64,000 bases of DNA from Legionellaceae bacterium UBA6148 (GCA_002423125.1 DIUW01000054.1:1745-65744), one strand, 5' to 3'; numbered from the stretch's first letter, positions 24,795 through 33,554 are shown. The notes: generated by a model from the sequence alone, not told the origin. Translations and numbers: made by a program.

Positions 24795-25307
24795 GTGAAA
24801 GCAGATAAAGATTGGGTTATTGTTGGTCGCTTTGGGCGCCCTCACGGGATAAAGGGTTATGTATCCGTACATTCGTTTACTGACCCGATTCATAATATTC
24901 TGTCCTATCCTGATTGGTTTGTATTGATGAATGGCCAGTGGACACCACTCAACATTCTGAATACAGAGGAGCATACTCGCTCTATTGTCGCCTTTATTGA
25001 GGGCTATGAAGATCGAGACAAAGTTGCCCAATTGACTAATCTTGATATCGCGATTCCTTCAGAACAATTGGCTGATCTTGATCCAGGGGAGTACTACTGG
25101 CATCAGCTCGTTGGAATGACGGTGGTGAATAGCCATGGCAAACTACTGGGAACAGTCTCTGAAGTGATTGCTACAGGCTCAAACGATGTGTTAGTTGTTA
25201 CAGGCGACGAGCGATATTTAATTCCATACCGATTTGGCGTTGTTGTTCTCAGTGTTTGTGAAGAAACAAGGCAAATTACCGTTGATTGGGATAATGAATA
25301 TTTATGA
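24795..25307 (+). CDS. rimM: Ribosome maturation factor RimM
   Basis: Helps assemble the 30S head by binding S19. The 170-residue protein has the RimM beta-barrel start VGRFGRPHGIKGYV and the PRC-barrel domain (about 94-170) with GEYYWHQLVGMTVVN. It starts with GTG at 24795; no better ATG fits. The stop overlaps the trmD start by four bases (ATGA). Confidence 0.95.
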   Translation: MKADKDWVIVGRFGRPHGIKGYVSVHSFTDPIHNILSYPDWFVLMNGQWTPLNILNTEEHTRSIVAFIEGYEDRDKVAQLTNLDIAIPSEQLADLDPGEYYWHQLVGMTVVNSHGKLLGTVSEVIATGSNDVLVVTGDERYLIPYRFGVVVLSVCEETRQITVDWDNEYL

Positions 25308-26068
25308 TGCATCTGGGGGTGATTAGTCTATTTCCCGAGATGTTTTCAAGCTTATTTCACGGTGTTTGTGGACGAGCGATTGAACAAGGTCTGGCGAAAG
25401 TGGATCTCTTCAACCCTCGTGATTGGTCTATGCGACCACATCGACAAGTGGATGATAAACCCTACGGCGGTGGCCCTGGGATGGTGATGATGTATGAGCC
25501 TTTGTTTGGCGCGATTACTCACGCACAGTCCCAAATGTCGAAGCCTAGCAAAGTTGTGTATTTAAGTCCGCAGGGAAAACGCGTTCAGCAACGTGATTTA
25601 AATGAATTAGTCGCGCTGGAACAGCCGATCCTTTTTATAGCGGGACGGTATGAAGGCATTGATGAGCGGATTATTGATCATCATGTGGATGAAGAGTGGT
25701 CTTTGGGTGATTTTGTGCTCAGTGGTGGGGAATTGGCCGCCATGGTATTTATCGACGCCATCATAAGATTACTGCCTGGTGCGCTGGGGAATCCTGGATC
25801 AGCCGGGCATGATTCGTTCATGCATGGTTTGCTTGAGCATCCTCATTATACACGCCCAGAGTTGATACAGGGGGCGAGCGTACCGGATGTGCTACGAAAT
25901 GGAAATCATCGAGAAATCCAGCGTTGGCGGAAGAAGCAGGCACTAGGGCGAACATGGCTCAAACGTCCAGAGTTACTGGAAGTGTTGAATTTAAACGAAG
26001 CAGATAAGCAGTTGCTTATCGAATTTATAGTTGAAAATGGTGGGGCAGATTTAGGATTAGGAACGTGA
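25304..26068 (+). CDS. trmD: tRNA (guanine-N1)-methyltransferase
   Basis: Methylates G37 next to the anticodon of several tRNAs, preventing frameshifts. The 254-residue SPOUT-fold enzyme shows the trefoil-knot SAM-site segments YLSPQGKRV, IAGRYEGIDER and SLGDFVLSGGELAA. Length equals E. coli TrmD (255). It overlaps rimM and is followed by rplS. Confidence 0.97.
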   Translation: MMHLGVISLFPEMFSSLFHGVCGRAIEQGLAKVDLFNPRDWSMRPHRQVDDKPYGGGPGMVMMYEPLFGAITHAQSQMSKPSKVVYLSPQGKRVQQRDLNELVALEQPILFIAGRYEGIDERIIDHHVDEEWSLGDFVLSGGELAAMVFIDAIIRLLPGALGNPGSAGHDSFMHGLLEHPHYTRPELIQGASVPDVLRNGNHREIQRWRKKQALGRTWLKRPELLEVLNLNEADKQLLIEFIVENGGADLGLGT

Positions 26069-26124
26069 CCGGAAGTTATTTCGGTCACGTTCCTTAGCAT
26101 AATCACCCAGTTTAGGAGCATCAG

Positions 26125-26490
26125 ATGACGAATATTATTGACGAAATTAATGCTGAGCAAATGCAAGGCAAAGAAATCCCTGCGTTTGGACCCGGTGATA
26201 CCGTGTTGGTACAGGTTAAGGTGAAAGAGGGTACACGTGAGCGCTTGCAGGCGTTTGAAGGCATTGTTATCGCCAAACGTAACCGAGGCTTAAATTCAGC
26301 GTTCACCGTGCGAAAAATTTCGCATAATGTTGGCGTAGAGCGAGTGTTTCAAACGTACAGCCCCGTTGTTGACAGCATTACAGTGAAGCGCCGTGGTGAT
26401 GTTCGCCGAGCGAAACTGTATTATCTGCGTGATTTAGCAGGTCGTGCAGCACGTATTAAAGAAAAATTAGTAAGCAAAAAAGAAAAATAG
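26125..26490 (+). CDS. rplS: 50S ribosomal protein L19
   Basis: Large-subunit protein at the 30S-50S interface. The 121 residues contain the L19 signature RLQAFEGIVIAKRNRGLNS and VERVFQTYSP, and end with the basic KLYYLRDLAGRAARIKEKL. Length is slightly above E. coli (115). It ends the ffh-to-rplS block. Confidence 0.97.
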   Translation: MTNIIDEINAEQMQGKEIPAFGPGDTVLVQVKVKEGTRERLQAFEGIVIAKRNRGLNSAFTVRKISHNVGVERVFQTYSPVVDSITVKRRGDVRRAKLYYLRDLAGRAARIKEKLVSKKEK

Positions 26491-26500
26491 AGTGCATTAC

Positions 26501-26529
26501 TTGTAAATTGATCTAGTTTTGGTTAAAAT
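26501..26529 (+). promoter_or_regulatory. Promoter of rplM-rpsI
   Basis: TTGTAA at 26501-26506 and TAAAAT at 26524-26529 with a 17-base spacer, 52 bases before rplM. Good sigma-70-type match in an otherwise empty gap. Confidence 0.6.
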
Positions 26530-26580
26530 CGCCCGTCCAAGACTAATATTGAATGGTTAGGGCAGCACGGAGTTAATTTA

Positions 26581-27021
26581 ATGAAAACAATAAGCGCCAA
26601 GACACACGAAGTTAAACGTGATTGGTATGTCGTTGATGCCAACAACAAAGTGTTGGGTCGTATGGCTACGGAAATTGCGCGCCGTTTGCGCGGTAAACAT
26701 AAAGCTGAATATACACCTCATGTCGATACTGGGGATTATATTGTTGTGTTGAATGCAGAAAAAGTGGTTGTTACAGGTAGTAAATTTACTGATAAAACTT
26801 ATTATAGCCATACAGGGTTTCCTGGCGGGATTAAATCAACTTCTTTTGAGAAACTTCAAAAGAAAGATCCGGTTCGCATTATTGAACTTGCCGTAAAAGG
26901 CATGCTTCCCAGAAATCCTTTGGGTCGAGCAATGTATCGCAAACTTAAAGTTTATGCAGGGGATCAACATCCTCATCTAGCGCAACAACCAATAGAACTT
27001 GTGATTGAGGAAAGAAAATAA
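26581..27021 (+). CDS. rplM: 50S ribosomal protein L13
   Basis: Early-assembly large-subunit protein. The 146 residues begin MKTISAKTHEVKRDWYVVDA and contain the L13 signature KGMLPRNPLGRAMYRKLKVY. E. coli L13 has 142. Its stop overlaps the first base of the rpsI start (TAATG), the standard L13-S9 pair. Confidence 0.97.
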   Translation: MKTISAKTHEVKRDWYVVDANNKVLGRMATEIARRLRGKHKAEYTPHVDTGDYIVVLNAEKVVVTGSKFTDKTYYSHTGFPGGIKSTSFEKLQKKDPVRIIELAVKGMLPRNPLGRAMYRKLKVYAGDQHPHLAQQPIELVIEERK

Positions 27022-27452
27022 TGGCTGAGAAGCAACAATACTATGGTACTGGTCGTCGTAAAAGCTCTTCTGCAAGGGTTTTCTTACGCCCAGGCAAGGG
27101 TAACTTTATTATTAACCAACGCCCTCTAGAAGAGTACTTTGGAAGAGAAACCTCATGCATGGTTATACGCCAGCCTCTCGAAACGGTTGAAATGCTAGGT
27201 AAATTTGATGTTTACATTACCGTTATCGGCGGTGGAATATCTGGTCAAGCAGGCGCTGTACGTTTAGGCATCGCTCGTGCGCTCGTTTCTTATGACGAAA
27301 GAGGAATGAAGGAAGGTGATGAGCCTGATCCTAACTCTTTCCGCAGAAAACTTCGTGCTCGCGGACTACTCACACGTGATTCACGTTGTGTAGAGCGGAA
27401 AAAAGTGGGTTTACACAAAGCTCGACGAGCAACTCAATACTCAAAACGTTAA
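27021..27452 (+). CDS. rpsI: 30S ribosomal protein S9 with an internal insertion
   Basis: Small-subunit protein whose C-terminal tail contacts P-site tRNA. The N-terminal QYYGTGRRKSSSARVFLRPG, the GGGISGQAGAVRLGIARAL block and the tail ERKKVGLHKARR with final KR are typical. At 143 residues it is about 13 longer than E. coli S9 (130). The extra residues lie after SYDE (about 98-108, RGMKEGDEPDPN), a surface region before the LRARGLLTRD segment. A strong terminator follows. Confidence 0.95.
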   Translation: MAEKQQYYGTGRRKSSSARVFLRPGKGNFIINQRPLEEYFGRETSCMVIRQPLETVEMLGKFDVYITVIGGGISGQAGAVRLGIARALVSYDERGMKEGDEPDPNSFRRKLRARGLLTRDSRCVERKKVGLHKARRATQYSKR

Positions 27453-27470
27453 TTGTTGTTGTTCTTATAA

Positions 27471-27496
27471 AAAACCCGCTCAGCGGGTTTTTTTTT
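27471..27496 (+). terminator. Rho-independent terminator after rpsI
   Basis: Stem AAAACCCGC (27471-27479) and GCGGGTTTT (27483-27491), loop TCA, followed by a continuous T-run to 27496. Textbook intrinsic terminator. Confidence 0.93.
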
Positions 27497-27531
27497 GTCG
27501 ATCGAATTGATCATCTTGATTTTTGGTGAAA

Positions 27532-28122
27532 AATATGATTTTTATGAAAATTCCACTTGGCTGGACATTTGTTTCCGGTGACTATACCGACGAATCAACA
27601 ATAAATGACCATTTAACCCATGATGCTACTGGAGAGGTCATCGATCTGCAATCGGCTATTAAATCACGACTGCAGAACTATGGCTCCAAATCACCTAATG
27701 AGCTTGTGTTTACAACGTGCTTAGGGCAAGTCACAATCCCTATTTTCCACAAAAGAGTCCCAGAAAGAAGTCATGGTCCATTTTTAGCGTATGCGCCGAA
27801 TCATAATGGAAAATTTCCTACGGCATATGCTGATATGGATGATGCTGGTCGATATAGGATTAAACGATATAATAAACTACTTCAGCAGCATTGTAAGTCG
27901 TTATCGCCATATAATCTGAGTCCCAGCAATCTCACTGTCGACCCTAATGCGTCTTCACCTTCGCCGAATAGTTCGGAACTCATCAATGGTAGTTTCTCAT
28001 CCAGCCGATTATGTTGGTTTTCAGCCAGCCAACAGTTATTGTCGCCTGAGGGGTTAAGACAAGTTGAAGCCGCGCGTCAAGAGCAGCGTGATAAACGCAG
28101 AGGACCGGAGCGATCTTTTTAG
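27532..28122 (+). CDS. Protein of unknown function
   Basis: Not recognised. About 196 residues from ATG 27532 (a GTG at 27523 and an ATG at 27541 are also in frame; none has a strong ribosome site). The N-terminal two-thirds looks globular, with aromatic-rich stretches (GPFLAYAPNHNGKFPTAYAD). Residues about 130-155 are Ser/Pro/Asn-rich and probably disordered, and the end is charged (EAARQEQRDKRRGPERSF). There is no signal peptide or membrane segment. The size and charged, flexible tail would suit a secreted effector, but that is only a guess. Confidence 0.6.
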   Translation, partial: NMIFMKIPLGWTFVSGDYTDESTINDHLTHDATGEVIDLQSAIKSRLQNYGSKSPNELVFTTCLGQVTIPIFHKRVPERSHGPFLAYAPNHNGKFPTAYADMDDAGRYRIKRYNKLLQQHCKSLSPYNLSPSNLTVDPNASSPSPNSSELINGSFSSSRLCWFSASQQLLSPEGLRQVEAARQEQRDKRRGPERSF

Positions 28123-28123
28123 A

Positions 28124-28161
28124 AGATCGTAGCGGAGAGATCGGAGGTCGGCCTACGATCT
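28124..28161. repeat. Inverted repeat between converging unknown gene and parC
   Basis: AGATCGTAG (28124-28132) and CTACGATCT (28153-28161) are exact reverse complements across a 20-base loop. The second arm overlaps the last codons of parC. It could act as a weak terminator; there is no T-run. Confidence 0.45.
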
Positions 28162-30387
28162 CCCAACCTCGAGCTCAGTAACATTCTGAAGCCCCCGTGG
28201 CAACGCATGACCTCTGCGTCCACGCTCACCTTGGTAGTGCTGTAGATCGGCGGCTTTTAAGGTGAAGTGACGTTTTCCCGCATGAACACTTAGGGTGCTG
28301 TCGGGTGTAATCACTTGTATATCAACAACGTACTCTTCACGTGTCGCTGCTTTTGCGGAAGGGATATTGATTATCTTATTGCCTTTTCCACGGGTTAATT
28401 CCGGCAGCTCATTGACCGAGAAGAGTAATAAGCGGCCCGAGCTGGTGACGCATGCGATTTGTGCATTTTCACGCGTAGTCATAATCCGTGGGGGTAGCAT
28501 CAGGCTATTTTTGGGTAGTTTCAAGCAACTTCTTCCACTACGCTGCTTGACGAAAAGTTCTCTTAATTGCGTTAAAAATCCATAGCCTGCGTCGTTGGAA
28601 AGTAATACCCAGTCTTCCGGTGCGCCACTGATTAATGCAACAAATTGTCCTTTTTCAGGGGGATTTAATTTTCCAGTTAATGGTTCGCCTTGCCCACGTG
28701 CTGACGGCAAGGTGTGGCCTGGTACGGAATAGACTTGGCCGAAATTATCAAAAAAGATAACCGGTTGATTGCTTCGAGCATTGGTTTGTGCGCGAAAGGC
28801 ATCGCCGGATTTGAAGCTTAGCTCTCGGCCATTGATATCATAGCCCTTTGCTGCGCGCACCCAGCCTTGTTCTGATAAGACAACGGTGATGGGCTCATTG
28901 ATAACAATATCTTCTTCCTTGAGCGCTTGAGACTCGCCGCGTTCAACCATGGGGGCGGATCGTGCATCACCATAGGTCTCACGATCTTTAATAATTTCTT
29001 CTTTTACAAGGGTCTTCAGCTTCTCGGGACTGGCCAGAATCGCCATTAAATAATCCCGTTCGAGTGCGAGCACATCTAGTTCTCCACGCAGTTTCATTTC
29101 TTCAAGCTTGGCTAGATGGCGTAACTTGATTTCAAGAATGGCCTCAGCTTGACGCTCACTGATTTGAAACCGTGTCATTAATACTTGCTTTGGATCGTCT
29201 TCTTCACGAATAATTTTGATGACTTCGTCAATATTTAAATAGGCAATCAGCAGGCCCTCTAATACATGTAAGCGATCAAGTACTTTATCTAAACGGTATT
29301 GCAAGCGTTTTTTGACTGTGGATAATCGAAATATCAGCCACTCATGCAAAATGGACATTAACGGTTTGACTTGTGGTTTTCCGTCTAAGCCAATCATGTT
29401 GAAATTAACACGGTAACTGCGTTCCAGATCCGTCGTTGCAAATAGATGAGACATCAGGCCGTCAACATCAACTCGATTGCTACGAGGGATAATGACGAGT
29501 CGTGTAGGATGTTCATGATCGGACTCATCGCGTAGATCATCCACCATGGGTAATTTTTTTTGTATCAATTGGGCGGCAATTTGCTCCATGACTTTCGCGC
29601 CAGAGACTTGGTAAGGAATTGCCGTAATGACAATATTGTTCTCTTCCCGTTTGTAGACGGCACGCATTTTGACAGAGCCCATTCCGGTCGAGTACAGCGT
29701 GTGTAATGCTGAAGCGGGCGTGGTAATTTCAGCGTGTGTTGGAAAATCGGGTCCTTTAATCAATTTTAAAATAGCGCTCAATGACGCGTCTGGATGATCT
29801 AACAAATGCACACACGCGTTAGCCACTTCGGTGAGATTATGGGGCAATATATCGCACGCCATGCCAACCGCAATACCCGTTGCTCCATTGAGTAATACAT
29901 TCGGAAGTCTTGCGGGTAATAATGACGGCTCTTGCATCGTCGCATCAAAATTATCGACCCATTCCACAGTACCCATTTGTAATTCGTTCAATAAGGTATC
30001 GGCATAAGGCGACAGACGCGCTTCCGTATAACGCATGGCTGCAAATGATTTTGGATCGTCTGCTGACCCCCAGTTTCCTTGGCCATCCACAAACGGATAG
30101 CGATATGAAAAGGGTTGCGCCATGAGCACCATGGCCTCATAACAAGCGGAATCGCCATGCGGATGAAATTTACCCAATACATCCCCGACGGTTCGTGCTG
30201 ATTTTTTATGTTTTGATGACGACTTAAGTCCCAATTCCGACATAGCGTACACAATACGGCGCTGCACGGGTTTAAATCCGTCTGCAATATGGGGGAGCGC
30301 CCTGTCTAAAATCACATACATTGAGTAGTCGAGATATGCTTTTTCGGTGAATTCATTGAAGGGTTTGCGTTCGATGAGATCGTTCAT
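28153..30387 (-). CDS. parC: DNA topoisomerase IV subunit A
   Basis: Breakage-rejoining subunit of topoisomerase IV, which unlinks daughter chromosomes. At 744 residues it matches E. coli ParC (752). The catalytic tyrosine is Tyr 120 (AAMRYTEARLS), and the quinolone-determining region reads HPHGDSACYEAMV with Ser 80 and Glu 84, the residues usual in quinolone-susceptible strains. The C-terminal half carries the shorter ParC-type beta-pinwheel. It is monocistronic and divergent from an unknown gene; parE is not in the window. Confidence 0.96.
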   Translation of the reverse strand: MNDLIERKPFNEFTEKAYLDYSMYVILDRALPHIADGFKPVQRRIVYAMSELGLKSSSKHKKSARTVGDVLGKFHPHGDSACYEAMVLMAQPFSYRYPFVDGQGNWGSADDPKSFAAMRYTEARLSPYADTLLNELQMGTVEWVDNFDATMQEPSLLPARLPNVLLNGATGIAVGMACDILPHNLTEVANACVHLLDHPDASLSAILKLIKGPDFPTHAEITTPASALHTLYSTGMGSVKMRAVYKREENNIVITAIPYQVSGAKVMEQIAAQLIQKKLPMVDDLRDESDHEHPTRLVIIPRSNRVDVDGLMSHLFATTDLERSYRVNFNMIGLDGKPQVKPLMSILHEWLIFRLSTVKKRLQYRLDKVLDRLHVLEGLLIAYLNIDEVIKIIREEDDPKQVLMTRFQISERQAEAILEIKLRHLAKLEEMKLRGELDVLALERDYLMAILASPEKLKTLVKEEIIKDRETYGDARSAPMVERGESQALKEEDIVINEPITVVLSEQGWVRAAKGYDINGRELSFKSGDAFRAQTNARSNQPVIFFDNFGQVYSVPGHTLPSARGQGEPLTGKLNPPEKGQFVALISGAPEDWVLLSNDAGYGFLTQLRELFVKQRSGRSCLKLPKNSLMLPPRIMTTRENAQIACVTSSGRLLLFSVNELPELTRGKGNKIINIPSAKAATREEYVVDIQVITPDSTLSVHAGKRHFTLKAADLQHYQGERGRRGHALPRGLQNVTELEVGRS

Positions 30388-30421
30388 TAGATGTACCTAT
30401 TAGTATTGCACTGTAATGATT

Positions 30422-30461
30422 ATTATAATACGCTGTTTACCTAGCTCATGTCGACATGAGC
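30422..30461. promoter_or_regulatory. Divergent promoter region with an 18-bp perfect palindrome
   Basis: The gap between parC and the 30488 gene has TATAAT on the plus strand (30424-30429) and on the minus strand (30422-30427). Beside them is GCTCATGTCGACATGAGC at 30444-30461, a perfect palindrome without spacer. The palindrome lies where the -35 of the parC promoter would be, so a dimeric repressor or activator could bind there. Confidence 0.5.
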
Positions 30462-30487
30462 ACTGTATTGATTGTTAAAGGATTAAC

Positions 30488-31024
30488 ATGAAACCGAATT
30501 CAGATTTATTGTTACAGCACTTACTCCTTGCTTTTAATGACAAGTCCCAACGACGTCATCCACAACATGCCCCGCTTATTAAATGCTTAGAGACGGCATT
30601 GATTGACTATCATTATAATAAAGATGTTCTTTATCCAAATTGGTTAGAATGGCTGATTTCAGCGAATAATATGCTGCATACGCGTGCTCAGCAACGTTAT
30701 TCTGTTGAGTCCATTCAGTGTTTGCATGTGTTGTTGCGTGATCGATTAGTGACTTATGATAAATCTGTAAAAAAAACGCAGAGTCAGAATGCCCAAGATG
30801 TTGATTTTATGGCTGAGTATGGATTTTATGACTATTCATTAATTCTTGAGAATATTCATCGATCCGCATCAGACGACCAATTGACGTCTAGTCAAGAAGC
30901 CAGCACTTCCGAATCTCCAGCATTATCTTCAGATATGTCATCGCTGCGTCGATTTTCGTTCTTACCCCCGGGATCGTCCATGCCGTCGAAAATGCCAGTG
31001 TCTTTATCTTTCAGTAATGGTTGA
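30488..31024 (+). CDS. Protein of unknown function
   Basis: Not recognised. The 178 residues have a helical N-terminal part (about 1-125) with many His, Gln and Leu residues and a Ser-rich, probably disordered C-terminal part (about 130-178). No signal peptide, membrane segment or catalytic motif is visible. A promoter-like TATAAT and an AAAGGA site precede the ATG. The 3' end overlaps the end of the converging transporter gene by 21 bases. Expression may be controlled through the 18-bp palindrome upstream. Confidence 0.6.
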   Translation: MKPNSDLLLQHLLLAFNDKSQRRHPQHAPLIKCLETALIDYHYNKDVLYPNWLEWLISANNMLHTRAQQRYSVESIQCLHVLLRDRLVTYDKSVKKTQSQNAQDVDFMAEYGFYDYSLILENIHRSASDDQLTSSQEASTSESPALSSDMSSLRRFSFLPPGSSMPSKMPVSLSFSNG

Positions 31025-32347
31025 TGATTTGAGAGTAAACACTAAAGGCTCTTCAAATAGATGAATACTGCGGTATTCATTTTTCCCACAACGATACTGT
31101 TTGCCTAATGTTCTGATATGCCATAACAGGATGGCCGCAATGCTCATAATAATTAAACAGGGGGAGTTAGGTGATTGGGTTATATGAGTGAGGTAGTCGG
31201 CCAGTACTGGAGGTACGCCGGCTGCAATGCTTGCTGCGATTGAAAACGTAATGGACAATGCGGTACAGCGAATGTGTATGGGGAATAACTCGGTGAGTAT
31301 GACGGAACATACGCTGTAATAACCCGCGCAAGGGATTGAGATGAGCAGTTGCATGATTAAAAATTCACTGGGACTCCCAAAGTGGACTGCAACCATCAAT
31401 GGATACGATAGCATGAGCATCCCTGCGGTTGAAAACGTAATGATGCTCAGACGGTCTCGTTTATCGGATAAAAAGCCAAAAATAGGAATTAAAACAGCGG
31501 TGACTATCAATGACAACAGGGTTGATGTTGTGACAAATGAGCGTGAAAAATGGGCGTCATGCACGGCATGCAAGGGCATATAAAGATAAAAGAAGAAGCT
31601 ACTGGCGACGGATAAAAAACTTGCAAAAAAGGCATAGCGAAATAAAAATGGGTATTGTTGCATGAAGCGGATGGACTGTTTATAGAGTTGTTGGGTCGTT
31701 GGTTTGTGTCGGTTGGCATAATACAACACATAACTTAAACTTTCGGGCATTCGATAACGGATGATAAAACCAATTATCATGGCGAATATAGCCAATAGAA
31801 AGGGTACGCGCCAGACCCAGTCATACTCAGGATCATTGACGATGACTCGATGCGCACTTTCAGCCAAAATGCAGGCTAATATCGTACCCGCCTTCACTCC
31901 GACTGATGACCAACATCCTCGAAATCCACGTTGTTTTGCTTCGCCACTTTCGACTAAAAAAGAGGATGAGTTTAAAAACTCTGAGCCAATACCAATGCTT
32001 TGGGCAATACGGAGTCCTAACAAAAGCACCACTGATATAGCCCCAATACTTGCAAATTCGGGGATGCATCCAATGAGTGCGGTTGCGAGGCCCGTCATGA
32101 TAATGGATACCATCATGGTTTTTTTCCGACCATAGCGATCAGAGCATAGACCTAGGGCGAATGCACCAACGGGTTTCACAAGATAAGCCACGAAAATAAG
32201 CATCAATACCACGCGTGGGTCGCCTTGGTTACTCCCCATTAATATGCGTGAAAGTTCAGATGAAAGGTAGTAACAGATGGCCACGTCATAGGCTTCGACA
32301 AAATTACCCATAAATCCGGCAAGGATGGCCCTGGTTTGATATTTCAT
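31004..32347 (-). CDS. MFS transporter of the metabolite:H+ symporter type (ProP-like)
   Basis: A 447-residue inner-membrane transporter with twelve predicted helices. The loop 2-3 signature GLCSDRYGRKKT (66-77) and its echo GFLSDKRDR between helices 8 and 9 mark it as major facilitator superfamily. The NFVEAYDVAICYYLSSELSR opening and the RIAQSIGIGSEFLNSSSFLVE region resemble the metabolite:H+ symporter (MHS) family, which includes ProP, citrate and shikimate carriers. The substrate cannot be predicted. The start overlaps the stop of the upstream 181-residue gene (ATGA), so the two are coupled. In intracellular relatives such carriers often import host metabolites. Confidence 0.85.
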   Translation of the reverse strand: MKYQTRAILAGFMGNFVEAYDVAICYYLSSELSRILMGSNQGDPRVVLMLIFVAYLVKPVGAFALGLCSDRYGRKKTMMVSIIMTGLATALIGCIPEFASIGAISVVLLLGLRIAQSIGIGSEFLNSSSFLVESGEAKQRGFRGCWSSVGVKAGTILACILAESAHRVIVNDPEYDWVWRVPFLLAIFAMIIGFIIRYRMPESLSYVLYYANRHKPTTQQLYKQSIRFMQQYPFLFRYAFFASFLSVASSFFFYLYMPLHAVHDAHFSRSFVTTSTLLSLIVTAVLIPIFGFLSDKRDRLSIITFSTAGMLMLSYPLMVAVHFGSPSEFLIMQLLISIPCAGYYSVCSVILTELFPIHIRCTALSITFSIAASIAAGVPPVLADYLTHITQSPNSPCLIIMSIAAILLWHIRTLGKQYRCGKNEYRSIHLFEEPLVFTLKSSTITER

Positions 32348-32889
32348 AATATGCCTACAGTATGGGGTAAGTGTGCTTCTTCTTCATCAATGAATAGCGA
32401 ACTCAAATGAGTCGTGCAATATTGTCCTAACTTCAGAAGTTCGTCTTGTTTGGTGCTGAAAATCTCACGCGTATATTCTGAGTCGATTGCGCTCGCTATA
32501 GAATAAATGACGTGGCCACTACCGAGTATTGTCGCGATGGATATTCCTAAAGGATAGCGTGGTTTAATTTGTTTTATGTAATATAACTCATCATAGCGTT
32601 CTGCGGAATAGAGTGATTGCCAACTTGCGTGAATGCATTGTTTAAACCAGTCTGGGTTATAGGTGTTATCAAATCGCCATAACACACTGCTGAATAAGTT
32701 ATATTCCAGTGATGGTGTTGACGAGAGTGTGAGTAGCGTATTATGGGGCGTGATGTAGGTCATGGCGATGTGGTTCACTTCGTGTAGTGTCAATACATCA
32801 CGAAATATAGCGCGTGTTTTGGATTTGTGGGCGAAGAGCTTGTCGAGCCATTGAGGGTGGAGTGCAAGGTCTTGTTGGAAGATGTCCAT
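32344..32889 (-). CDS. Protein of unknown function, possible sensor domain
   Basis: A 181-residue soluble alpha/beta protein that I cannot assign. The pattern of aromatic residues and alternating strands and helices (about 20-165, for example WRFDNTYNPDWFKQCIHASW) is reminiscent of the N-terminal sensory domains of LuxR-type regulators in Legionella. No helix-turn-helix follows it, and the resemblance is weak. It sits between an XRE regulator and a transporter with which it overlaps by four bases. A role in sensing the transported compound would fit that context but is inference. Confidence 0.6.
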   Translation of the reverse strand: MDIFQQDLALHPQWLDKLFAHKSKTRAIFRDVLTLHEVNHIAMTYITPHNTLLTLSSTPSLEYNLFSSVLWRFDNTYNPDWFKQCIHASWQSLYSAERYDELYYIKQIKPRYPLGISIATILGSGHVIYSIASAIDSEYTREIFSTKQDELLKLGQYCTTHLSSLFIDEEEAHLPHTVGIL

Positions 32890-32925
32890 AAGTGTTTCTT
32901 CTACAAATTTTTATAATCAATTCAT

Positions 32926-33399
32926 CTAACGGCTAAAATGGCTCGCCGAGGATAACGCCAAGTCTATAATTTTTTTTGATTGCTCATCCGTCGCATTAAT
33001 TTGGCTCACGTCCTTGGCAAGGTCCATTAAAAAATCAGAGACTTCATTTTGTGTTCGACCGCTATTATATAGGGTAAATGCCCGTTCGAAAATGTAACGG
33101 ATTAAAGTGTTACTGATTGTTAATTTATCGGCCGATTCATTGAGATCGCTGTTGCCGTCGCCAAATAAGAGCCAGCCTGGCGATACGTGGAGTTGTGCGG
33201 CGATTTCAACCAGCTTTGCGGGTTCGGGGAGAGCTTGCCCACGGAGGTATTTTCGGCAAATTTGTGTTGAATACCCAGTGATTTCCGCGAGTTTATAAAT
33301 ATCCACCCCTGAAGTTGAGCGTTGCGAGTTAAAGCCAGCTGCAATTAATGAGTCACGCAAGCGGTGGGCAAACTGTTTGGTTAAGTCGACTTTTTCCAT
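32926..33399 (-). CDS. XRE-type helix-turn-helix regulator
   Basis: A 157-residue DNA-binding protein. Residues about 8-80 form a Cro/CI helix-turn-helix domain (IYKLAEITGYSTQICRKYLR then LPEPAKLVEIAAQLHVSPGWLLFG). Residues 95-157 are helical and may dimerise. It has its own promoter (TTGCGT-17-TACACT). It is the first gene of a likely three-gene operon with the 181-residue protein and the MFS transporter. It probably regulates itself and the divergent unit to its right, where repeated sequences resembling operators occur. Confidence 0.88.
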   Translation of the reverse strand: MEKVDLTKQFAHRLRDSLIAAGFNSQRSTSGVDIYKLAEITGYSTQICRKYLRGQALPEPAKLVEIAAQLHVSPGWLLFGDGNSDLNESADKLTISNTLIRYIFERAFTLYNSGRTQNEVSDFLMDLAKDVSQINATDEQSKKIIDLALSSASHFSR

Positions 33400-33445
33400 C
33401 GTTGTTCAGTACGCCTTGGTTCGTATCAGTTGTTCGTTCAGAGCC

Positions 33446-33474
33446 AGTGTAACAAATGATTTTTTTATACGCAA
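33446..33474 (-). promoter_or_regulatory. Promoter of the XRE regulator gene
   Basis: On the minus strand TTGCGT (33474-33469), a 17-base spacer, and TACACT (33451-33446), 47 bases before the start codon. Good sigma-70-type match. Confidence 0.65.
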
Positions 33475-33500
33475 ATTTGATGTCATTTGGAAACTTTGAG

Positions 33501-33539
33501 TTTCGTTTCGAAATTAAAAGTTGACATTTGTTTTGAAAT
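33501..33539. promoter_or_regulatory. Candidate operator pair for the XRE regulator
   Basis: TTTCGTTTCGAAAT (33501-33514, containing the palindrome TTTCG-TTT-CGAAA) and ATTTGTTTTGAAAT (33526-33539) are related 14-mers whose starts are 25 bases apart. The first lies between the two divergent promoters; the second lies between the -35 and -10 of the rightward promoter. Placement suits a repressor site. Confidence 0.45.
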
Positions 33540-33548
33540 CGATAAAAT
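33521..33548 (+). promoter_or_regulatory. Rightward promoter of a non-coding unit
   Basis: TTGACA (33521-33526) and TAAAAT (33543-33548) with a 16-base spacer: the strongest promoter match noticed in the window. No gene follows on this strand before a terminator. Confidence 0.75.
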
Positions 33549-33554
33549 GACCGG

